NCBI RefSeq assembly: GCF_026683955.1
Contig: NZ_CP113343.1
Coordinates: 2,356,001-2,420,000 of the forward strand
Direction: 5' to 3'
Length of the DNA stretch: 64,000 bases
Origin: Arthrobacter sp. MMS18-M83
Lineage (GTDB): Bacteria > Actinomycetota > Actinomycetes > Actinomycetales > Micrococcaceae
Positions 58,049 through 64,000 of the stretch are shown here, one piece after another. Each line of letters begins with the position of its first letter. The first letter of the stretch is position 1. The notes under the pieces are model-generated. The model saw only the letters and a list, made by a program, of their open reading frames with translations, did no database searches and had not been told where the DNA came from. The position numbers and the translations under genes were made by a program.

Positions 58049-59368
58049 ATGACCGCAGCATTTGAACCAGAGCAGCCCACCTCCGCTCAGCAGCAGGCCG
58101 CCGCACTGGAGCTCGAATGGGCTGCCAACCCGCGTTGGGAAGGCGTCACCCGCGATTACTCGGCCACCGACGTCGTCCGCCTCCGCGGCCGGGTCTCCGA
58201 AGAACACACCTTGGCCAGGCGCGGCTCGGAGAAGCTGTGGAAGCAGCTCACGGAAGAGCACAAGGAAGGCAAGTACACCAACGCACTCGGTGCACTGACC
58301 GGCAACCAGGCCGTGCAGCAGGTCAAGGCCGGCCTGCGGGCCATCTACCTTTCCGGCTGGCAGGTAGCAGCCGACGCCAACAACTCCGGCCACACCTACC
58401 CGGACCAGTCGCTCTACCCGGCCAACTCGGTCCCCACCGTGGTCCGCCGCATCAACAACGCCCTGCTCCGCGCCGACCAGATCGAATTCTCCGAGGGCAT
58501 CCAGACCGTTGAGGACTGGCTGGTCCCGATCGTCGCCGACGCAGAAGCCGGTTTCGGCGGTCCGCTGAACGCCTACGAACTCATGAAATCCATGATCCAG
58601 GCCGGCGCCTCGGGAGTGCACTGGGAAGACCAGCTCGCTTCCGAGAAGAAGTGCGGCCACCTCGGCGGCAAGGTGCTTATCCCCACCCAGCAGCATGTCC
58701 GGACCCTGAACGCTGCCCGCCTCGCGGCCGACGTCGCCGGCACCCCTTCGGTGATCATCGCCCGTACCGACGCCGAGGCAGCAACCCTGATCACCTCCGA
58801 CGTCGACGAGCGCGACCAGGAATTCATCACCGGCGAGCGCACCGCGGAGGGCTTCTACAAGGTCCGCAACGGAATCGAACCCTGTATCGCCCGCGCCAAG
58901 GCCTACGCCCCGTATTCGGACCTCATCTGGATGGAAACGGGCACCCCGGACCTGGAACTCGCCCGCAAGTTCGCCGAGTCCGTCAAGGCCGAATTCCCGG
59001 ACCAGATGCTCTCGTACAACTGCTCGCCGTCGTTCAACTGGCGCAAGCACCTGGACGACGCCACCATCGCGAAGTTCCAGCGTGAACTCGGCGCCATGGG
59101 CTTCACCTTCCAGTTCATCACCCTGGCCGGCTTCCACGCCCTGAACTACTCGATGTTCGACCTCGCCCACGGTTACGCCCGTGAAGGCATGAGCGCCTAC
59201 GTCGAACTCCAGGAAAAGGAATTCGCCTCCGAGTCCCGCGGCTACACCGCAACCAAGCACCAGCGCGAAGTCGGCACTGGCTACTTCGACGACATTGCCA
59301 CTGCGCTCAACCCGAACGCGTCCACCCTGGCCCTGGTGGGATCCACCGAAGAAGGCCAGTTCCACTAA
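58049..59368 (+). CDS. aceA: Isocitrate lyase
   Basis: This is a 439-residue enzyme starting at ATG 58049 behind AAAGGAG. It cleaves isocitrate to glyoxylate and succinate in the glyoxylate shunt, needed for growth on acetate or fatty acids. The active-site loop [11 protein letters not shown] is present, as are [44 protein letters not shown] and IARTDAEAA. Length fits the short bacterial aceA form. It is followed by aceB 148 bases downstream with a hairpin repeat in between, and divergent from ramB. Confidence 0.97.
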   Translation: MTAAFEPEQPTSAQQQAAALELEWAANPRWEGVTRDYSATDVVRLRGRVSEEHTLARRGSEKLWKQLTEEHKEGKYTNALGALTGNQAVQQVKAGLRAIYLSGWQVAADANNSGHTYPDQSLYPANSVPTVVRRINNALLRADQIEFSEGIQTVEDWLVPIVADAEAGFGGPLNAYELMKSMIQAGASGVHWEDQLASEKKCGHLGGKVLIPTQQHVRTLNAARLAADVAGTPSVIIARTDAEAATLITSDVDERDQEFITGERTAEGFYKVRNGIEPCIARAKAYAPYSDLIWMETGTPDLELARKFAESVKAEFPDQMLSYNCSPSFNWRKHLDDATIAKFQRELGAMGFTFQFITLAGFHALNYSMFDLAHGYAREGMSAYVELQEKEFASESRGYTATKHQREVGTGYFDDIATALNPNASTLALVGSTEEGQFH

Positions 59369-59429
59369 TCCCCAGCCGCCCCCTCCACTCGCAAGCTCGC
59401 GAGGGAACCCGGCGGCCGTGGGCCCACTC

Positions 59430-59495
59430 CCCAACTAGATAGCAGTAGGTGTCGTTTTGAGCCCCCAAAACGACACCTACTGCGAGTCAGTTGGG
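59430..59495. repeat. CCCAACT hairpin repeat, copy 4, between aceA and aceB
   Basis: This is the best-preserved copy: CCCAACTAGATAGCAGTAG and CTACTGCGAGTCAGTTGGG outer arms, with TGTCGTTTTGAGC / CCCCAAAACGACA inside. The stem is about 30 bp with few mismatches. It lies inside the aceA-aceB interval, where it could trim, stabilise or attenuate a shared transcript. The preceding 59369-59429 stretch is unremarkable. Confidence 0.88.
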
Positions 59496-59516
59496 ACCCT
59501 CAAGAGGAGAATTCCG

Positions 59517-61169
59517 ATGAACAGCTTCACTGACAATTACACGATCAACGGCATCACGCTGACCGCCCAGCCTATCCACCGGCAGAACGAGGTTCTTACC
59601 CCGGATGCCCTGGAGTTCGTGGCAAAGCTGCACCGGGCTACGGCGGAACGCCGTCAGGAGCTGATGCAGGCGCGGCACACCCGCCGCGGCCAGATTTCCG
59701 GCGGCCAGGACCCGCAGTTCCTCCCCGAGACGGCGGAAATCCGCAACGATCCGAACTGGCGCGTCGCTCCCCCGGCCCCGGGCCTGGAAGACCGCCGCGT
59801 GGAAATCACCGGACCGGTTGACCGGAAGATGACCATCAACGCGCTGAACTCCGGCGCGAAGGTGTGGCTGGCAGACATGGAAGACTCCTCCACCCCCACG
59901 TGGCGCAACGTCATCCAGGGCCAGCTGAACCTCACGGACGCCCTTGAGCGCCGGATCGACTTCACCTCGCCCGAGGGCAAGGAATACAAGCTCCGTGCCG
60001 CCGAGGACCTGCCCACCATCGTGGTCCGGCCCCGCGGCTGGCACCTGCCGGAGAAGCACATGCTCATCGACGGAAAGCCCGTTGCCGGTGGTGTGGTCGA
60101 CTTCGGCCTGTTCTTCTTCCACAACGCCCGCCGCCTGCTGGCACAGGGCAAGGGCCCGTACTTCTACCTGCCCAAGATCGAGAACCACCTCGAAGCCCGC
60201 CTCTGGAACGACATCTTCGTCCTGGCCCAGGACCTGCTCGGCATCCCGCAGGGCACCATCCGCGCCACCGTGCTGATCGAGACCATCACGGCGGCATTCG
60301 AGATGGAGGAGATCCTCTTCGAGCTGCGCGATCACGCCTCGGGCCTGAACGCCGGACGCTGGGACTACATCTTCTCCGTGATCAAGAACTTCCGCACCCG
60401 CGGCCCCCGCTTCGTGTTGCCGGACCGCGCCCAGGTCTCCATGACCCAGCCCTTCATGCGCTCCTACACCGAGCAACTGGTCCGGGCCTGCCACCGCCGT
60501 GGCGCCATGGCGATCGGCGGCATGGCCGCTGCCGTTCCCAACCGCAAGGACGAGGCCGCCAACACGGCAGCGTTCGAGAAGGTCCGCGCGGACAAGACCC
60601 GCGAAGCCGGCGACGGCTTCGACGGTTCCTGGGTTGCGCACCCGGACCTGGTTCCGGTGTGCCGGGAAGTGTTCGACGGCGTACTCGGCGATCGTCCGAA
60701 CCAACTGGACCGCTCACGCGAGGATGTCACCCCGGACGACCGCGCCCTGATCGACATCGCCTCCACCGAGGGCACCATCACCGAGACCGGCATCCGGAAC
60801 AACATCGAGGTGGGTATCCGCTACATCGAGTCCTGGCTGCGCGGCAACGGCGCCGTGGCCATCCACAACCTGATGGAGGACGCGGCAACGGCGGAGATCT
60901 CCCGTTCACAGCTGTGGCAGTGGATCTACTCCCACGCCATCACCGACACCGGCGAGCTCATTACCCGCGAATGGGTCAACGACCTCCTCGACGAAGAGTT
61001 CGCACGGCTGGAACGCTTCGACGACGACCGCTTCAACGATGCCCGCAGCATCTTCGAGGAAGTCGCCTTGGCCGAGGAGTTCCCCACCTTCCTGACCATC
61101 CCGGCCTACGCCCGCTACCTCACGGAAGCCCGCGAAGAAGCCACCAAGGAAGAACTCGTAGCCGCCTAG
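59517..61169 (+). CDS. aceB: Malate synthase A
   Basis: This is a 550-residue enzyme starting at ATG 59517 behind AGAGGAGA. It condenses glyoxylate with acetyl-CoA to malate, the second glyoxylate-shunt step. Isoform-A features are present: [15 protein letters not shown], the catalytic arginine in [14 protein letters not shown], the [26 protein letters not shown] acidic segment (in part), and [15 protein letters not shown]. Length is typical of form A, not the longer form G. Probably transcribed with aceA or from its own promoter after the hairpin. Confidence 0.97.
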   Translation: MNSFTDNYTINGITLTAQPIHRQNEVLTPDALEFVAKLHRATAERRQELMQARHTRRGQISGGQDPQFLPETAEIRNDPNWRVAPPAPGLEDRRVEITGPVDRKMTINALNSGAKVWLADMEDSSTPTWRNVIQGQLNLTDALERRIDFTSPEGKEYKLRAAEDLPTIVVRPRGWHLPEKHMLIDGKPVAGGVVDFGLFFFHNARRLLAQGKGPYFYLPKIENHLEARLWNDIFVLAQDLLGIPQGTIRATVLIETITAAFEMEEILFELRDHASGLNAGRWDYIFSVIKNFRTRGPRFVLPDRAQVSMTQPFMRSYTEQLVRACHRRGAMAIGGMAAAVPNRKDEAANTAAFEKVRADKTREAGDGFDGSWVAHPDLVPVCREVFDGVLGDRPNQLDRSREDVTPDDRALIDIASTEGTITETGIRNNIEVGIRYIESWLRGNGAVAIHNLMEDAATAEISRSQLWQWIYSHAITDTGELITREWVNDLLDEEFARLERFDDDRFNDARSIFEEVALAEEFPTFLTIPAYARYLTEAREEATKEELVAA

Positions 61170-61180
61170 TCCCCACGCCC

Positions 61181-61241
61181 CGCTGGGCTGCCTGCACTCT
61201 TCGCAACAAGTGACCCCGATGGCCGGGGAGGCAGCCCAGCG
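61181..61241 (+). terminator. Terminator hairpin after aceB
   Basis: CGCTGGGCTGCC (61181-61192) pairs with GGCAGCCCAGCG (61230-61241). A second stem, CCCCG / CGGGG, is nested inside. It starts 12 bases after the aceB stop and also faces the 3' end of the minus-strand transporter gene. Confidence 0.8.
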
Positions 61242-61271
61242 ACGGAACCCCACCCAGCGATGTGAACCCGC

Positions 61272-62468
61272 TTAGCGCTGTCGGGCCACCCAGCGCACAG
61301 AGAGGGTGGTGCAGACGCAAAACGCGGCGACCGAACCAAGGATCACCAGGAGTGGCACGGTCCAGCCGTCGGAGATGCTGTGCACGTAACCGACGATGGT
61401 GGGAGCCAAGGCTGCGAAGCAGTACCCGACCCCCTGCACGACGGCGGACATCTTGCCTGCCGAGGCTTGGTCGCGCGCGAACTTGATGATGGCGATGAAA
61501 ATGACCGTGATGCCACCACCCTGTGCGACTCCACCCAGGGACGACCACAACCACCACCAACCCGGGGCCAGCAACAAGCCCAAAGGTACGGTCAGCCACA
61601 GGGCACTCAAGGTGACCGCGACCGCCGTCGTGCTGGCGAAACGGGCGATGAGCGGCACGCCGAGCCCGCCCACAATCGCGAAGATCTGGAAGAGCGATGA
61701 CCCGGCGCCAGCTTGTGCGGTGCCCATGCCGAGTTCATCGGACAGGAAGCTCGGAAGCCACGCGGTCACGCCGTAGTACGAGAATGCCTGGCCGGCGAAT
61801 CCCAGTGTCAGGCCGACGGTCAGCCAGCCAACGCCGGAGCCGTTGCCGGCTCGCGACCCGTCGGCGGCCGGAACGGGAGCCGGCACGAAAGCTTGCCGGG
61901 CACCGACCGTTGGGACCCAGAACAGAATGGCCGCCAGGGCAAGGAGGGCGCTCGCCCCCAAGGCAAGCCGCCAGCCCACAAGTTCTGCAAGCGGGGCCGT
62001 GGCCACCGAGGTCAGGAAGGACCCGATGTTCAGCGCCGCCGTGTAGACGCCCATCGCGGTTGCCTGGCGTCGAGGCGCAAAATCGCGGCGAATGATGAGC
62101 GGCACCGCGATGTTGCCGATAGTGATGGCAAGGCCGATGAGGACGGTACCCACTATCACCGGAACTCCGCCGCCGCTGGAGCGGATCACGACGCCGGCCA
62201 GCACGCCCATGAGCGTGAGCATCACCGCGAATTCGGCACCGAATCTGCGCCCGGCCAGCGCAGCCAGCGGCGCTGCGAGCGAGAAGCAGAGGACGGGAAT
62301 GCCGGTCAGCAGCCCGAGTTCCACGGGCGAGAATCCAAGGTCCCGTTTCAGGGAATCCACCACCGGCGCCACCGCGACGAAAGGTCCGCGCATGTTGAGG
62401 GCTATGAGGCCGATACATGCCAGGATCAGCCAGCCTCGCGGCACCTTGGCGAGGAACTGGCCGGTCAC
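61272..62468 (-). CDS. CynX/NimT-type MFS transporter
   Basis: This is a 398-residue, 12-helix transporter starting at GTG 62468; no clear ribosome site was found, so the start is tentative. It matches the cyanate/nitroimidazole (CynX/NimT) branch: LILACIGLIALNMRGPFVAVAPV, GLLTGIPVLCFSLAAPLAALAGRRFG, GNIAVPLIIRRDFAPRRQATAMGVYTAALNIGSFL and GYCFAALAPTIVGYVHSISDGW. Substrates of such carriers vary, and no cyanase gene is near. Encoded on the same strand 83 bases downstream of the ROK gene. Confidence 0.85.
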   Translation of the reverse strand: MTGQFLAKVPRGWLILACIGLIALNMRGPFVAVAPVVDSLKRDLGFSPVELGLLTGIPVLCFSLAAPLAALAGRRFGAEFAVMLTLMGVLAGVVIRSSGGGVPVIVGTVLIGLAITIGNIAVPLIIRRDFAPRRQATAMGVYTAALNIGSFLTSVATAPLAELVGWRLALGASALLALAAILFWVPTVGARQAFVPAPVPAADGSRAGNGSGVGWLTVGLTLGFAGQAFSYYGVTAWLPSFLSDELGMGTAQAGAGSSLFQIFAIVGGLGVPLIARFASTTAVAVTLSALWLTVPLGLLLAPGWWWLWSSLGGVAQGGGITVIFIAIIKFARDQASAGKMSAVVQGVGYCFAALAPTIVGYVHSISDGWTVPLLVILGSVAAFCVCTTLSVRWVARQR

Positions 62469-62551
62469 GGGGTGCGCTGGAGGGTAGGGAAGGTAGGCAT
62501 CACCTTCATTGCTATCACGACCCGCCGTTGCTGAACCCTACGTGACGCACC

Positions 62552-63772
62552 TCAGCCCGTTGCTTGGAGCGTGGCTTCAATTACTGCCGGAGACAGGACG
62601 TGCTGGGTGACCATCTGGCTCGCGCCGAGGATCGCGGCCTGGTCCCCTGCCATCGAAATGCCGATGCGCAGATGCGAAGTAGCCAGCGGGAGGGAGCGCC
62701 GGTAGACCACTTCACGGATGCCTGCAACGAGGTGCTCGCCAGCCTCCCCAACGCTGCCGCCGATCACGATCATCGAGGGGTTGAGCAGATTCACCACGGT
62801 TGCCAGGACATCGCCGACGTCACGTCCGGCCTGCCGGAGAGCTTGAATGGCCTGGAGGTTTCCCTCAGCCACGAGCCGCAGCACGTCGCCGCCGTTGGTG
62901 GCCTCCAGTCCTTGGGCCTTCAGTTGGCGGGCGACGGCGGGGCCAGAGGCGAGTGCTTCAAGGCAGCCGTAGTTCCCGCAACGGCAGAGGACGTCGTCGC
63001 CACGGGGAACCCTCACGTGACCGAGGTCCCCGGCAGTTCCGTTGGCGCCGCGCTGCAACTCGCCGCTGCTGATGATGCCCGCGCCGATGCCCGTGGCGAT
63101 TTTGACGAAGAGCAAGTTGTCGTGGTCCGGCCAATACGCTGTGCGTTCGCCGAGGGCCATGATGTTGACGTCGTTGTCCACCAGGACCGGAACCGGCAGG
63201 GAGCGCTGCATGTAACGGACCACGTCGAATCCGTCCCAGCCGGGCATGATAGGCGGCTTGACCGGCCGACCGGTGTCGTGTTCCACGGGGCCAGGCAGTC
63301 CGATGCCGATCCCGGCCAGGTCCTCGAGGTTGCGGCCCGCTTCGGCGAGGAGCTCCCGCCCTTCGGCCACAATCTTGCCGAGAACCACATCGGGACCGTC
63401 GGCGACTTCCTGCGCCAACCGGCGTTCGGCCAGGACTTTTCCGCCAAGATCGGTGACCGCGACGATCACGTGCGTAGCTCCGACGTCGACCGCCAGGACA
63501 ACGCGGGCAGCAGGGTTGAAGGCAAAGCGCGACGGCGGCCTGCCGCCACTGGAACTCGCCTCACCGGCAGGGCCCACGAGTCCGGAGTTCATGAGGGCGT
63601 CGATGCGCGAGGCGACGGTGGAACGGGCCAACCCGGTGGTGATGGCGAGTTCGGCCCGGGTCCGCGCCTGGCCGTCGCGAAGAAGCTGAAACAGATCTCC
63701 TGCACGCGAGAGGCTTCCGGCATCCTGCACGGAGCCGTCCTTTCCGGGCGCTTTTTCGGGTGCTGAGGTCAT
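62552..63772 (-). CDS. ROK family transcriptional regulator/sugar kinase-like protein
   Basis: This is a 406-residue protein starting at ATG 63772. An N-terminal winged helix (~20-80: AGDLFQLLRDGQARTRAELAITTGLARSTVASRIDAL, in pieces) marks a NagC/XylR-type repressor. The ROK domain has DVGATHVIVAVTDLGG, GIGIGLPGPVEHDTG, the ATGIGAGIISSGEL phosphate loop and the zinc motif CRCGNYGCLEA. Such proteins repress sugar genes and bind a sugar or sugar phosphate. It is divergent from a Gfo/Idh/MocA oxidoreductase, with a perfect inverted repeat in between. Confidence 0.92.
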   Translation of the reverse strand: MTSAPEKAPGKDGSVQDAGSLSRAGDLFQLLRDGQARTRAELAITTGLARSTVASRIDALMNSGLVGPAGEASSSGGRPPSRFAFNPAARVVLAVDVGATHVIVAVTDLGGKVLAERRLAQEVADGPDVVLGKIVAEGRELLAEAGRNLEDLAGIGIGLPGPVEHDTGRPVKPPIMPGWDGFDVVRYMQRSLPVPVLVDNDVNIMALGERTAYWPDHDNLLFVKIATGIGAGIISSGELQRGANGTAGDLGHVRVPRGDDVLCRCGNYGCLEALASGPAVARQLKAQGLEATNGGDVLRLVAEGNLQAIQALRQAGRDVGDVLATVVNLLNPSMIVIGGSVGEAGEHLVAGIREVVYRRSLPLATSHLRIGISMAGDQAAILGASQMVTQHVLSPAVIEATLQATG

Positions 63773-63809
63773 GCATCAGTGATAGCACGATTGCTTATGT
63801 GTGTCACGC

Positions 63810-63844
63810 AGCAAAAGTTTGTCGATTGATTTTCAACTTTTGCT
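63810..63844. promoter_or_regulatory. Candidate ROK operator
   Basis: AGCAAAAGTT (63810-63819) and AACTTTTGCT (63835-63844) are perfect 10-base inverted arms with a 15-base spacer. A further half-site, GTCAAAAGTCG, follows near 63852. The element lies 38 bases before the ROK start and about 100 bases before the divergent oxidoreductase start. Confidence 0.6.
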
Positions 63845-63948
63845 TGCTCATCGTCAAAAGTCGTCGTAGGTTGTTTGTGAGAAGGGTCACGTAGCCCACA
63901 AAGCCGCGTTGAAACTCAGAGACTCCGTTTACGAAGAGGTAACTGATC

Positions 63949-64000
63949 TTGTCCAACCACTCACAGGCAACAACCAGAGTTGGCGTCGGCATTCTTGGCG
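63949..64000 (+). CDS. Gfo/Idh/MocA oxidoreductase, N-terminal fragment
   Basis: The gene leaves the window at the right edge after 17 codons. A TTG start at 63949 with GAAGAGG 9 bases upstream gives (M)SNHSQATTRVGVGILG, the beginning of a Rossmann nucleotide-binding loop typical of Gfo/Idh/MocA oxidoreductases. It is divergent from a ROK repressor with an inverted-repeat operator, consistent with a sugar-responsive catabolic operon beyond the window. Confidence 0.7.
   Translation, partial: MSNHSQATTRVGVGILG

Noticed and set aside
57947..59434. Minus-strand open frame of 495 codons over aceA, and a similar 405-codon frame over aceB
   Set aside because: Both are antisense to clearly real enzymes and show Gly/Val/Asp-rich shadow composition without domains.

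Overview
The window is about 64 kb of high-GC DNA from an actinobacterium, most likely Arthrobacter or a close relative in the Micrococcaceae. This is judged from the families present: RamB next to aceA/aceB, a YcnI-type copper protein, a large Lhr helicase with a Nei-type glycosylase, a MocR-YczE pair, an LAxTG sortase substrate and several MHS transporters. No 16S marker or database search was available, so the genus is an inference. I saw no rRNA, tRNA, CRISPR array, phage or complete insertion sequence. Genes are dense on both strands and many neighbours overlap by 1-8 nt.

Layout. 1-4.9 kb: tail of a sulfite-oxidase-like molybdoenzyme, a coupled SRPBCC/ParB-like pair, a cation/proton antiporter, a YcnI copper protein with a small membrane protein, and a DUF4232 lipoprotein. 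5-10.9 kb: lhr helicase and a Nei-type DNA glycosylase. 11-20 kb: small regulator-plus-target pairs (MocR/YczE, TetR/DUF4188, ArsR/SRPBCC), a pseudouridine synthase, a macrodomain protein and a VTT/DedA-like protein. 20-22.8 kb: PEP carboxylase (ppc). 23-30.5 kb: a cell-surface locus with a four-gene coupled operon (PIG-L deacetylase, ATP-grasp ligase, processive GT2 synthase, glycosidase-like lipoprotein), an upstream ECF sigma factor fused to a zinc finger, membrane helix and extracellular domain, and a divergent LAxTG-anchored adhesin. 31-40.4 kb: a carbohydrate catabolic cluster (two Gfo/Idh/MocA oxidoreductases, one fused to DUF6807; a DUF993 aldolase-like protein; a sugar-phosphate-isomerase-like TIM barrel; an MHS transporter; an L-rhamnose mutarotase family protein). 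These units carry near-identical GGAAAGCGCTTACC-type operators and surround one LacI regulator. 40.5-42.6 kb: an acyl-CoA dehydrogenase/HSD10-type dehydrogenase operon. 42.7-48.6 kb: GH76, YdeI, VOC, degenerate Nudix and SRPBCC proteins. 48.6-52.8 kb: tgt and a YhhQ queuosine-precursor transporter, separated by a DUF559/AbiEi-type gene bracketed by direct repeats and by a possibly truncated membrane protein. 53-56.2 kb: an MHS transporter, DUF1801, a DUF6036 nucleotidyltransferase and a RibD-C reductase. 56.4-61.2 kb: ramB, aceA and aceB (glyoxylate shunt). 61.3-64 kb: a CynX-type transporter, a ROK regulator and the start of another Gfo/Idh/MocA oxidoreductase.

The intergenic DNA is unusually structured. 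One dispersed family has ~66-bp hairpins with CCCAACT/AGTTGGG ends (four copies). A second family is built on GAGCGT/ACGCTC half-sites and often forms 32-bp-period tandem arrays or long perfect hairpins (five loci). A third ~70-bp repeat flanks the DUF559 gene. The two best leads for undescribed biology are the surface locus at 23-30.5 kb and the LacI-controlled sugar cluster at 31-40.4 kb.
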